From NCBI GenBank assembly GCA_049889815.1, contig JBMHCR010000006.1, positions 1 to 64,000 on the forward strand: a stretch of 64,000 nt of DNA, written 5' to 3'. Position 1 is the stretch's first letter. Every line of letters begins with the position of its first letter. Source of the DNA: JBPOFY01 sp049889815 (GTDB lineage: Bacteria > Verrucomicrobiota > Verrucomicrobiia > Opitutales > Coraliomargaritaceae). The notes under the pieces were generated by a model, which searched no databases, had not been told where the DNA came from, and saw only the letters and a program-made list of their open reading frames with translations. The translations under genes and the position numbers were made by a program. Of the stretch, positions 8,905-17,491 are shown piece after piece.

Positions 8905-10344
8905 CTATTTTTGCTCCAGGTCGAAGCCATTTTTGCTGTCTTTGACGATCCAGCCTTCCGCCAGCAGGGCATCGCGTAGTTCGTCTGCCTTCGCCCAGTC
9001 CTTTGCCTGTTTTGCTTCCCAGCGATTCTGTGCGATCGTAAGGATTTCCTCAGGCGCGTCGATTTTTGCCACTTCCTTGGTAAACAGTTGTAGGCCCATC
9101 GCGAAGAGTAGGCTACCGAATGACCGCAACATTTTTTTTGCGCTACCGGTATCGAGCGCTGCAGCTGGATTTGATCCGATGACGCCGAAAATAGCGCCGA
9201 GGCAGGCAGCTGTGTTGAGGTTGTTGCGCAGCGCGTCCCAGGCTTTGGTAAAACGCCCGAAATCATCTACACGATCTGCCAGGATGTAGGTCTGGTTAAA
9301 TATCTCAGGCTCCTCTCCAGTCTTAACAAGTAGGCTTTCGGCGAAACGTTCAAGCCGTGCCAGCGCACTTCGCGAGGCATGCAGTCCATCGAAGGTGAAA
9401 TTGAGCTGTTGACGATAGCTGCCAGCGATAAGCGTGTAGCGCACCTCCATCGGGCTGATGCCTTTTCCACGGAGGTCGTCGAGTGTGTAGAGATTGCCGA
9501 GACTTTTGGACATTTTTGCGCCCTCAACCATTAGGTGGGCGCTATGGAACCAGTGCCTGCAAAAGTCGCGGCCATGTGCGCACTCGGATTGAGCGATCTC
9601 GTTTTCGTGGTGTGGGAAGCACAGGTCGATTCCACCGCCATGAAGATCGATCGTCTCGCCTTCAAAGGCGCTGTCGACCATAGCAGAACATTCAAGGTGC
9701 CAGCCGGGGCGTCCTTCGCCCCACGGGCTAGCCCAGTAGTTTTCACCGTCCTCCGGTTTGCGCGACTTCCATAGCGCGAAGTCTGTGACGGATTCGCGAT
9801 CGTATTCGTCGGCGTCGTTGACTTCGCCAGCCGAGTTTTCGGTCTGCGTTTTAAGTTCGCGCTGTTTTAGGCGAGACAGGCGCCCATAGCCATCAAATGA
9901 GCCAACACGAAAATAGACGGAGCCATCCTCGGTCGCGTAGGCATGCTCTTTCTCGACAAGTTTCTCGATCAGTGCTATCTGGTGGGGGATATGTTGGACC
10001 GCGCTGGGCTCCATGCTCGGGGGTAGCATATTGAGCGCTTCGCAGTCGGCGTGAAATTTCTCAGTCCATTTTTGAGTGAAGTCAGCCAGAGAAATACCCT
10101 CAGCCATCGATTGGCGAATCGTTTTGTCGTCGAGGTCCGTGATGTTGCGAACATGGTTCACTTCGTAGCCGTCTACTTCCAATACGCGACGTAGTGTGTC
10201 CTGAATCAGAAAAGTACGGAAGTTGCCGATATGCGCCGGCCCATAGACAGTCGGACCGCAACAATAGAAACGCAGAGTCTGGCCGCTCTCTGGCGAGAGC
10301 GGTTTCACCGATCGGCTAAGCGTGTCGTAAAGGTGAACGGACAT
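8905..10344 (-). CDS. cysS: Cysteinyl-tRNA synthetase
   Basis: CysRS is the class I enzyme that charges tRNA(Cys). Visible features are YCCGPTVYGPAHIGN, carrying the first zinc Cys and the HIGH-type motif, then GWHLECSAM and FPHHENEIAQSE with the other zinc ligands. KMSKSLGN follows as the second class I motif. The 479-residue length is typical. A 7-bp perfect hairpin lies immediately before its ATG (10345-10362), where a ribosome-binding site would be expected. It is divergent from hemB. Confidence 0.96.
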   Translation of the reverse strand: MSVHLYDTLSRSVKPLSPESGQTLRFYCCGPTVYGPAHIGNFRTFLIQDTLRRVLEVDGYEVNHVRNITDLDDKTIRQSMAEGISLADFTQKWTEKFHADCEALNMLPPSMEPSAVQHIPHQIALIEKLVEKEHAYATEDGSVYFRVGSFDGYGRLSRLKQRELKTQTENSAGEVNDADEYDRESVTDFALWKSRKPEDGENYWASPWGEGRPGWHLECSAMVDSAFEGETIDLHGGGIDLCFPHHENEIAQSECAHGRDFCRHWFHSAHLMVEGAKMSKSLGNLYTLDDLRGKGISPMEVRYTLIAGSYRQQLNFTFDGLHASRSALARLERFAESLLVKTGEEPEIFNQTYILADRVDDFGRFTKAWDALRNNLNTAACLGAIFGVIGSNPAAALDTGSAKKMLRSFGSLLFAMGLQLFTKEVAKIDAPEEILTIAQNRWEAKQAKDWAKADELRDALLAEGWIVKDSKNGFDLEQK

Positions 10345-10362
10345 TCTGCCAGCTATGGCAGA
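10345..10362. promoter_or_regulatory. Hairpin abutting the cysS start codon
   Basis: A perfect 7-bp inverted repeat (10345-10351 with 10356-10362) with a 4-nt loop touches the cysS ATG. It could limit ribosome access or be a protein-binding palindrome. No function is established. Confidence 0.4.
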
Positions 10363-10373
10363 GTGTCCACGAA

Positions 10374-10428
10374 AGTGAAGGTGAAAGTTGAGTCTTTAAG
10401 GTGTAGATTTTACCCTTTCACTTTCACT
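10374..10428. repeat. Inverted repeat between cysS and hemB
   Basis: GTGAAGGTGAAAG (10375-10387) pairs with CTTTCACTTTCAC (10415-10427) with one mismatch, extended by one more pair at the outer end, across a 27-nt spacer. It sits in the divergent cysS/hemB gap and could be an operator or a dispersed intergenic repeat. Confidence 0.45.
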
Positions 10429-10450
10429 GCGACTCGCCACTCTCACTGTC

Positions 10451-11464
10451 ATGCCAGATAGTTATCGCTTGAATCTAACTCGTCGTCCGCGCCGTATGCG
10501 CCGGACAGCTGCTCTGCGCGGTCTTGCCAATGAAACCGAAGTTTTGCCGCAGCATTTGATTCAGCCGGTTTTTGTGATCGATGGCGATGGTGCAGCCGAG
10601 CCGATCGAATCGATGCCGGGAATTCAGCGACTAAGTATTCCGCTGCTGATCGAAGAGTGTCGCGAGTTGCTTGATCTGGGTATTTCCGCGGTCGCGCTCT
10701 TCCCCAAGTTGGACGCAAGCTGCAAGACGGATAATGGGCGCGAGGCGACAAATCCTGGGACTTTGATCCTACGTGCTATTCGCGCGATCAAGGAAGCGCT
10801 GCCAGAGATCGCGGTGATCACCGATCTGGCTCTGGATCCCTATACCACGCACGGGCACGATGGCCTGCTGGATTTGTCCATAGGTGATTTGGCAAACGAT
10901 GCCACGGTTGAAGTGTTGGCCGAAATGGCCGTGCTCGCTGCCGAGGCAGGTGTCGACCTAGTAGCGCCTTCGGATATGATGGATGGCCGGGTGGGAGCGA
11001 TTCGCGAGGCATTGGATGCCAATGGGCATGAACGGACGGGGACCATGGCATATTCTGCGAAGTTCGCCTCTGCTTTTTATGGTCCCTTTCGTGACGCGGT
11101 AGGCAGTTCCGCCAGCGCAGGCACAAAGAGCCTTGATAAACGCACCTATCAGCTAAGCCCCGCCAATCGCCGTGAGGCACTTATGGAGATCGCTCTCGAT
11201 GAGGAAGAGGGCGCCGATATTTTAATGGTTAAGCCTGCGGGTCCCTATTTGGACATCATTCGTGAGGTGCGCGAAGCAACCGAGTTGCCCTTGGCAGCTT
11301 ACCAAGTTTCCGGCGAATACGTCCAGATCATGGCGGCTGCTAAGAATGGCTGGCTGGATTTGGAAAAGTGCCGCGACGAGTCCTTACTTGCAATCCGTCG
11401 GGCGGGTGCGGACATGATTCTTACTTACTTCGCAAAGGAGTATGCGAAGGCCTGTGTTCAGTAG
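10451..11464 (+). CDS. hemB: Delta-aminolevulinic acid dehydratase (porphobilinogen synthase)
   Basis: HemB condenses two 5-aminolevulinate molecules to porphobilinogen. The active-site lysines are Lys204 in YSAKFASAFYGP and Lys261 in MVKPAGPY. The metal site reads DLALDPYTTHGHDG, with Asp in place of the Cys ligands of zinc enzymes, so this is a Mg-type enzyme rather than a zinc-dependent one. The 337-residue length is normal. Together with hemA and hemH nearby it gives three haem genes within 10 kb, though not in one operon. Confidence 0.97.
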   Translation: MPDSYRLNLTRRPRRMRRTAALRGLANETEVLPQHLIQPVFVIDGDGAAEPIESMPGIQRLSIPLLIEECRELLDLGISAVALFPKLDASCKTDNGREATNPGTLILRAIRAIKEALPEIAVITDLALDPYTTHGHDGLLDLSIGDLANDATVEVLAEMAVLAAEAGVDLVAPSDMMDGRVGAIREALDANGHERTGTMAYSAKFASAFYGPFRDAVGSSASAGTKSLDKRTYQLSPANRREALMEIALDEEEGADILMVKPAGPYLDIIREVREATELPLAAYQVSGEYVQIMAAAKNGWLDLEKCRDESLLAIRRAGADMILTYFAKEYAKACVQ

Positions 11465-11467
11465 GCT

Positions 11468-12520
11468 CTAATTCTCTCTGCGCTGCTTACGCTTTTCGGC
11501 ATACTGTCGACGTCGTGCGAGTTCACGCATATCCACGGCAGGATCATCGTCTTCAAAGATTTCCTGTCCAATAATATGCTCAATCACGTCTTCCATGGTA
11601 ATCACTCCCGACATGGAGCCAAATTCGTCGACGGCGATGGCGAGCTGCTGGTGGCTTTTGAGGAAGGTTTGTAACGCATCGGATGCGGCTGCGTTGTCCG
11701 GCACAAAGATGACTTCACCGGCAAGATCAGAGATCCGCAAGTGATCTTCATCCTTTGCCTTTGCGCTGAGGATGTCACGTCGCCGGACGATACCAGTGAT
11801 ATTGTCTGTTTGATCTTGGTAAACCGGGATCCGCGCGAAGGGAATATCGCTGGAGCTTTTAAACAACGAGCCAATGGTCTCTTCTCCGTCTAGGGTATGC
11901 ACGACCGTGCGGGGCGTCATAATTTCGTTGACTGGAAGATCGTCGAGACTGAGTGCGTTGTTGATCATGTCCCGCTCGTTTGCGGTGAGTGTACCATCCT
12001 TCGCACTTTTCTCAGCAAGTAGGATGATCTCTTCGTCACCGTCGGCACTGTTTTCTGAGGGGCGAAGGAGAAATTTAACGAGCAAGCTGACGACGCTGGA
12101 AAAGGGCATCATTATGGTGCAAATCCAAGCAAGTGGGAAAATGAGCACCGGTTGTAGCGTCGGGCGGTAGAGCACTCCCATATTCTTCGGAATGATCTCG
12201 GAGAAGATTAAAATGGCAATCGCCATGGCTGATGAGACTTTGAAAAGGATCTTTGGATCCTCGGCCCAGATTTGCACCGCTAGGCCGCCTACCATTGTGG
12301 CTCCCAGTGTATTTGCGATGGTATTCAGGCTGAGGATCGCTGAGCTGGTTTCCTCGAGTTCTACTTTATACTTCTCGAGCATTTCGCCTCGCTTTGAGTG
12401 GATTTTTTTCAACCCCTCGATCTCAGCGCTCGTTGTACTCAGTATCATTGCTTCAAGAATCGAGCAGAGGGCTGACACGCCGATGGTAAACGCGATTGCT
12501 AAAATAAATGCTGGTATCAT
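11468..12520 (-). CDS. CNNM/CBS-domain transporter (CorB/HlyC-like)
   Basis: The 350-residue protein has an N-terminal CNNM (DUF21) membrane domain of about 150 residues with four helices, including LIFSEIIPKNMG. A cytoplasmic pair of CBS domains follows, with LPVNEIMTPRTVVHTLD and GSMSGVITMEDVIEHIIG. It ends in a charged tail and has no C-terminal CorC_HlyC domain of full length. Relatives export Mg2+ or other divalent cations, although many are still labelled haemolysins. The gene converges on hemB with 3 nt between the two stop codons. Confidence 0.9.
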   Translation of the reverse strand: MIPAFILAIAFTIGVSALCSILEAMILSTTSAEIEGLKKIHSKRGEMLEKYKVELEETSSAILSLNTIANTLGATMVGGLAVQIWAEDPKILFKVSSAMAIAILIFSEIIPKNMGVLYRPTLQPVLIFPLAWICTIMMPFSSVVSLLVKFLLRPSENSADGDEEIILLAEKSAKDGTLTANERDMINNALSLDDLPVNEIMTPRTVVHTLDGEETIGSLFKSSSDIPFARIPVYQDQTDNITGIVRRRDILSAKAKDEDHLRISDLAGEVIFVPDNAAASDALQTFLKSHQQLAIAVDEFGSMSGVITMEDVIEHIIGQEIFEDDDPAVDMRELARRRQYAEKRKQRREN

Positions 12521-12656
12521 TATGTCGGTGCGTCTCGGATGGTAGGGTCAACTTATCCTTACATGGACGATGCGCATCCCAACACCAAGAGCGAGCGCTG
12601 TTGTTTCTTCAAGAAATTTCCTGAGATGCAGGCGCTATCTTTGTCATTCTAAAGAC

Positions 12657-12686
12657 TTGACCGTTGTGTTTCACATTAACTATGCT
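12657..12686 (+). promoter_or_regulatory. Candidate promoter of the PEGA lipoprotein gene
   Basis: TTGACC (12657-12662) is spaced 18 nt from TATGCT (12681-12686), giving a transcription start about 28 nt before the ATG at 12721. The call rests on motif match only. The rest of the 200-nt gap to the CNNM gene shows nothing recognisable. Confidence 0.4.
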
Positions 12687-12720
12687 ATCACCTTGCGATT
12701 ACTCTGCAGTAAATTGCCGT

Positions 12721-13236
12721 ATGAAACTCAAATCCTTAATTTCCTTTTCTTTCATCGCAGCAGCGGTGGTCTTTGTCTTTTCCGGCTGTGCTTTGTTGAA
12801 GCATGGTGTTCCTCAAGAGGTCATTGTCCTGTCTTTCCCCAGCGAGGCTAGTGTCTACATCAACGGCGAGGCACGTGGCATCACGCCGATCGTTCTCGAT
12901 CTGCCTCGCAAACTGACTCACGAAGTTCGTCTCGAGAAGCGAGGCTACAATACTGCCGTTAAATACTTCGCCCCGGTTCCCAACGAGAAAGCTGAGAACT
13001 TTATCCGTTTCGGTCTTTCCCAAGACCTCGGTTATTATGTGGATCTTGAGCCTGGAACCATGCAAACTGAGCTAAAAAGCGATTTGGTTCCGTCCTCTGC
13101 AGGTGCCGACCCGTTCGAAAAAATGGCGCAACAGGCCCTCGAAGCAGACCGCCAACTTGAAGCAGGCGAGATCACTTCGCGAGAGCACAAGGTGATTATC
13201 GAGCAGATCATCGAATTTTTTGAGCAAACCATTTAG
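12721..13236 (+). CDS. PEGA-domain lipoprotein
   Basis: The 171-residue protein has a lipoprotein signal: basic start, hydrophobic helix, and lipobox FSGC with lipidated Cys23. Residues 35-80 form a PEGA domain (VYINGEARGITPIVLDLP, then a strand with VRLEKRGYN), a surface domain of unclear role found in many envelope proteins. The C-terminal third is acidic and helical. I chose the ATG at 12721 because it begins the signal peptide; a longer frame exists upstream. It is probably anchored to the outer membrane. gcvH follows 44 nt later. Confidence 0.8.
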   Translation: MKLKSLISFSFIAAAVVFVFSGCALLKHGVPQEVIVLSFPSEASVYINGEARGITPIVLDLPRKLTHEVRLEKRGYNTAVKYFAPVPNEKAENFIRFGLSQDLGYYVDLEPGTMQTELKSDLVPSSAGADPFEKMAQQALEADRQLEAGEITSREHKVIIEQIIEFFEQTI

Positions 13237-13280
13237 GTTCTGTCTTGCTCAAAGTCCCGTTCGGTTGCTTCTAGCAATTC

Positions 13281-13661
13281 ATGAGTGAGTTACCAACTGA
13301 TCTGCTGTACACTGAGGACCATGAGTGGCTCCGTCTGCATGAAGACGGTAGCGCGACCATAGGGATCACTCACTACGCGCAAGAGAGCCTTGGCGACATC
13401 ACTTTCATTGAGTTCCCAGATGTTGGGGTTAGGGTAGATGCAGGTGAAACTTTCGGTGTTGTAGAGTCCGTCAAAGCGGCTTCTGATCTCTACATGCCGT
13501 TGGATGCTGAGGTTCTTGAGATCAACGAGGAGGCAGACGCTGCGCCTGAATTGCTCAACCAAGACGCGTTCGGTCAGGGCTGGTTGCTGAAGGTCAAAGT
13601 TTTAGATAAATCTCAGTTGTCTGGACTGCTAAAGCCAGAAGCCTATAGCGAAATTATTTAA
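13281..13661 (+). CDS. gcvH: Glycine cleavage system H protein
   Basis: GcvH carries the lipoyl arm that shuttles the aminomethyl group between the P, T and L proteins. The 126-residue protein has the lipoyl-attachment motif VVESVKAASDLY with Lys65, and the N-terminal HEWLRLHEDGSATIGIT. No gcvT or gcvP lies in the window, so this copy is separated from its partners. It could also serve as a general lipoyl-relay protein. Confidence 0.95.
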   Translation: MSELPTDLLYTEDHEWLRLHEDGSATIGITHYAQESLGDITFIEFPDVGVRVDAGETFGVVESVKAASDLYMPLDAEVLEINEEADAAPELLNQDAFGQGWLLKVKVLDKSQLSGLLKPEAYSEII

Positions 13662-13711
13662 ACGGATCTGCGCAGATCGCGTGGGTCTCGGCTAGGATTG
13701 TTTGTCTCGCC

Positions 13712-15637
13712 ATGCCACCAGAATCTTTCAAATCAACCCCTTGGAGTGTTGCTCATGCTGAGGATTATTACGGACTCAAGCGTTGGGGTGGCGGGCACTT
13801 TTCGGTGGACGATGAAGGTTACATGCTGGTTCACCCTGAAGCCGATCAACGATCGATTCGGATTCATGACATTGTAACGGAAGCCATTGGCAAGGGGCTC
13901 AAGCTGCCCCTCACCATTCGTATTCAGGATTTGCTTCGCACGCGTGTTGTTGAACTCAACCGGATGTTCAAGGAAGCGATTGCTAACGAAACTTACGAGG
14001 GACGCTACCGCGGTGTTTTTCCGGTTAAAGTGAATCAGTTGCGTGAAGTCGTTGAGGAGATTCTAGCAGCAGGGCAGGAATTCGACTACGGCCTAGAATG
14101 TGGCAGTAAGCCAGAGCTGATGATTGCTCTGGCGATGCACAAAAACATGAAGTCGTTGATCATCTGCAACGGCTACAAAGATGATGAGTCCATTAGGCTC
14201 GCGCTCAATGGTCGCCGTATCGGCAAAGAGATTTACTTGGTCGTTGAACAGCTCAGTGAGGTTCAGCGGATCATCCAGATTTCCAAGAATATGGGCATCG
14301 AACCACTGATTGGATTCCGAGTTAAGCTTTCCACTGCAGGGGAGGGAAAGTGGGCGAGTTCGGCGGGTGAAGATGCGAAGTTCGGCCTTACCAGTCCGGA
14401 AATTATCGATGCGATTCGCCGCCTAAAAAGAGCAGGACTCAAGGACTGCGTTAAGCTAGTTCATTTTCATATCGGGTCTCAAGTGCCCAACATCCAGACG
14501 ATCAAAAAAGCTACAGTGGAAGCGACACGCTTCTTTTGCGAGCTGCACAAACTTGGTCTCCCGATGGAGCTCTTGGACGTCGGAGGCGGTCTGGGAATCG
14601 ACTACGATGGCTCTCGCAGTAATTATGAGAGCTCGATGAACTACACCATGCGTGAGTATACACGAGATGTGGTTTATAATATCAAGAGCGTGTGCGCGGA
14701 TGCGGGCGTGCCAGTTCCTGACATTGTTACTGAGAGTGGCCGTGCAATTGTTGCGCCGCACTCGATTCTTATTACTGAGGTATGCGACACTATCTCCAAA
14801 AACTCAGTCGAGCTGAAGCCCTCGAAGAGTAAGAAACGTAATGCGGTATTGCGTGACTTAGATGCGGTTTTGGCAAACGAACACGGGTCTTCTGCGCTTG
14901 AACGTTATCACGACGCCCAACAAAAAAAGGAAGAGGCGAATAACCTTTTCAATTTGGGCTACCTCAATCTAACAGAGCGTGCTGAAGTCGATGCATTGTA
15001 TTGGAGGATCTGCAAAGAATTGGCGTCCAGTACTAAAGGAAAAGCGTATGTGCCCGAAGAACTGGAGTCGCTGCCGCAGATGATGGCCGAGCAATACGTC
15101 TGTAATTTCTCGGTCTTCCAGTCACTCATCGACCACTGGGCCTGTGATCAACTCTTTCCAATTGCGCCCTTGCAGCGTTTGAATGAATCCCCGGATGTAG
15201 ACGCGACCCTAGTAGATATTACCTGCGATAGTGAGGGCAAAGTATCCGCCTTTACCGATGTGGAGGATGTTCGCTCTACCTTGCGCTTGCATGCGCTCAG
15301 AGCGAAGCAGCCTTACTACTTGGGCATCTTTCTGGTAGGTGCTTATCAGGATATCATGGGCGACTTACACAACCTCTTTGGCCGTGTGAATGAAGTGCAT
15401 GTCTTTCTTGAGGATGATGAAGAGGACGGTTTTTACATCGAAGATAGTATCAAAGGTTTTACTACGAATGATGTGCTCGGTTTCACTCAATACGATGGTC
15501 ACCTCATGACGCGGATGATGAAGAAGCAGATCGACCGCGCTACCAAGTCAGACCTAATCAAGCCTCGCGAGGGCACTCGCATGCTTGACGAGTATGCCGA
15601 GATTCTGCGCGGCCCGACTTACTTGAAGACTAAGTAG
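13712..15637 (+). CDS. speA: Biosynthetic arginine decarboxylase
   Basis: SpeA is a PLP enzyme of the alanine-racemase-like fold that turns arginine into agmatine for polyamine synthesis. GVFPVKVNQ holds the PLP-binding Lys106. VHFHIGSQ, LDVGGGLGIDYDGS (phosphate-binding Gly-rich loop) and VTESGRAIVA are all present. The 641-residue length matches the family. The start at 13712 gives the usual N-terminal SVAHAEDYYGLKRWGGGHF. The 3' end overlaps the convergent rmuC by 8 nt. Confidence 0.96.
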   Translation: MPPESFKSTPWSVAHAEDYYGLKRWGGGHFSVDDEGYMLVHPEADQRSIRIHDIVTEAIGKGLKLPLTIRIQDLLRTRVVELNRMFKEAIANETYEGRYRGVFPVKVNQLREVVEEILAAGQEFDYGLECGSKPELMIALAMHKNMKSLIICNGYKDDESIRLALNGRRIGKEIYLVVEQLSEVQRIIQISKNMGIEPLIGFRVKLSTAGEGKWASSAGEDAKFGLTSPEIIDAIRRLKRAGLKDCVKLVHFHIGSQVPNIQTIKKATVEATRFFCELHKLGLPMELLDVGGGLGIDYDGSRSNYESSMNYTMREYTRDVVYNIKSVCADAGVPVPDIVTESGRAIVAPHSILITEVCDTISKNSVELKPSKSKKRNAVLRDLDAVLANEHGSSALERYHDAQQKKEEANNLFNLGYLNLTERAEVDALYWRICKELASSTKGKAYVPEELESLPQMMAEQYVCNFSVFQSLIDHWACDQLFPIAPLQRLNESPDVDATLVDITCDSEGKVSAFTDVEDVRSTLRLHALRAKQPYYLGIFLVGAYQDIMGDLHNLFGRVNEVHVFLEDDEEDGFYIEDSIKGFTTNDVLGFTQYDGHLMTRMMKKQIDRATKSDLIKPREGTRMLDEYAEILRGPTYLKTK

Positions 15638-16946
15638 TGGTTTCTTGTTTCGGGAGGGTCGGGATTTTTTCGATCGCCTGAGCGTCTGGAAGTGGATCAA
15701 GCGAGGAGCTTTCAAGGTCTTCGAACTTTTTCGCGGTCACTAAGAGGCGACTTTCTACTGAGCTTATGGCCTTGTTATAGTGCCCGACAGATTGGTCGAG
15801 GCTCTTGCCGAGTTTTGCGAAATGTCCGGCGACCACGCCTATACGGTCATAGAGTTCTTTACCGAGCTTTGCGATCTCCTTGGCTTCGCGGGCGATGGCT
15901 TCCTGCTGCCAACCATAGGCGATTGCCTTGAGCAGTGCGATCAAGGTGGTTGGTGTCGCAATGATCACCTGATTTTCGACTCCCTGCTCGATGAGCAGAG
16001 GGTCTTGTTCTAAAGCCGCACTGAAAATGGTTTCGTTCGGGATAAAGAGCACCACAAATTCTGGTGCGTTGTCGAATTGGTTCCAGTAGGCTTTTGCTGA
16101 TAGCCCTTTGATGTGATCGCGAACGTGGCGAGCGTGTGCCTGCATGCGCTCAGTTTGTGTATCAGGGCTTTCGGCTTCCAAAGCGTCTAAGTATGCGGCA
16201 AGTGGCACTTTCGAGTCGACGACGACTTGGCGTCCATTGGGTAAGTTAATGAGCATGTCGGGACGCTGCCGCTGCCCGTCGTCGGTATCGACGGATGCCT
16301 GCTCTTGAAAATCGACTCGATTGAGCATGCCTGCCATTTCGACGGTGCGGCGGAGCTGCATTTCCCCCCATTGGCCACGCACTTGGGGTGCACGTAGCGC
16401 TTGCACGAGGCTGCCGGTTGTTTTGCTAAGTTGATTCTGGGTAGTGACGAGGCTCTCGAGTTGCTGTTTCAAGCCGGCATCAGTGGCGGCGCGCCGCTCT
16501 TCGATCTTACCGACGCGTTCGTTGAAAACTTTCAGCGCCTCACCGACAGGCTCCACAGTTTTATTGATGGCCTCCTGGCGTTTTTCCAGATCGCCTTTCG
16601 CGCCTTCTTGATACTTTTCGAGATTTTCCTTGGCGAGTTTCAGAAAGGATTCGTTGTTTTTGGAAAGGGCCTCTGAAGACAGTGCTTTGAAGCTATCTTG
16701 CAGCTTTGCTTTAGCATCCTCTAGCAGGGTGAGTTTCTCTTCGGCAGCGTTTAGCTCGGCGTTACGTTGTGCTGTCAGTGCCGCAAGTGCCTGGTTTGCC
16801 TCTGCGAGTTTGTCACGGAGAGCATCGCGTTCAGTTTCGGCTTCATCAGACCTTACCTTGGAGTTCTTTAGGGCGCCATTCAGCGTGGCATACACAAGTC
16901 CTGCGCCCAGCAGGATGCCAATGATAAGTCCTAACACAATTTCCAT
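15630..16946 (-). CDS. rmuC: DNA recombination protein RmuC homologue
   Basis: This 438-residue protein has one N-terminal membrane anchor (residues 1-25) and a long coiled coil (about 30-190). A nuclease-like RmuC domain follows, with RGQWGEMQLRRTVEMAGM, VVVDSKVPLAAY and LFIPNETIFSAAL. RmuC limits inversion at short inverted repeats in E. coli, and its domain resembles restriction-type PD-(D/E)XK nucleases. The gene overlaps speA tail to tail. Confidence 0.93.
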   Translation of the reverse strand: MEIVLGLIIGILLGAGLVYATLNGALKNSKVRSDEAETERDALRDKLAEANQALAALTAQRNAELNAAEEKLTLLEDAKAKLQDSFKALSSEALSKNNESFLKLAKENLEKYQEGAKGDLEKRQEAINKTVEPVGEALKVFNERVGKIEERRAATDAGLKQQLESLVTTQNQLSKTTGSLVQALRAPQVRGQWGEMQLRRTVEMAGMLNRVDFQEQASVDTDDGQRQRPDMLINLPNGRQVVVDSKVPLAAYLDALEAESPDTQTERMQAHARHVRDHIKGLSAKAYWNQFDNAPEFVVLFIPNETIFSAALEQDPLLIEQGVENQVIIATPTTLIALLKAIAYGWQQEAIAREAKEIAKLGKELYDRIGVVAGHFAKLGKSLDQSVGHYNKAISSVESRLLVTAKKFEDLESSSLDPLPDAQAIEKIPTLPKQETTT

Positions 16947-17087
16947 TCACCGAGCTTGGGTGTTGATGGAAGTGTCTGCAATCGAAATGCCGCGACCTCG
17001 TCATTCATTCACAGACTTGACAGGTGGTTGGAAGTGGGAACTCTTAACATCCGCATGGGATTATTTAAATACCAGCCAAGCCTACCA

Positions 17088-17417
17088 ATGCACCAACGTC
17101 TGTTGTGTGCTTTCTTGGCGCTGTGTATTTTGACTTTATCGATAGCGGGTGTGAGCCCCGTGGTGCATGATCAGCTTCATTGTGGAGATGGCCATGAGCA
17201 TTGCTCTTCGGCCCCTCAGTCGAGTGAAGACCAAGAATCTGATGAGCATGTCTGTGCGGTGACGCTCCTTCAAGGGGGCGTTTTATTGGACGACGGAGTC
17301 ATCAGAACCGACTGCACTCAAAGCCTGATTAGCCAGCTTACAGCAATTGACGAAGCAGTCTACCACGCTGCGCGTATACGATGCTTTCAAGCGAGAGCAC
17401 CCCCAGTAGTGATCTAA
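17088..17417 (+). CDS. Small secreted Cys/His-rich protein
   Basis: The 109-residue protein has a signal-like N-terminal helix and a mature part rich in His, Cys and acidic residues: HDQLHCGDGHEHC, then DEHVCAVTLLQGGV. The Cys and His spacing suggests metal binding. An in-frame ATG at 17055 would add 11 residues. It lies 74 nt upstream of the His/Asp/Glu-rich TonB receptor on the same strand. I infer a shared metal, probably zinc, and co-regulation. Family assignment is uncertain; it is reminiscent of small DUF2946-like proteins. Confidence 0.65.
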   Translation: MHQRLLCAFLALCILTLSIAGVSPVVHDQLHCGDGHEHCSSAPQSSEDQESDEHVCAVTLLQGGVLLDDGVIRTDCTQSLISQLTAIDEAVYHAARIRCFQARAPPVVI

Positions 17418-17491
17418 AGTAACCGAACCTATACGTGTCAGCGGACAAGCTGTGTCTGCCGCACGCTACTTTAACTTTAGATTTCACCATT

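Noticed and set aside
17017..17050. TTGACA before the Cys/His-rich small protein
   Set aside because: No acceptable -10 element at 15-19 nt spacing.
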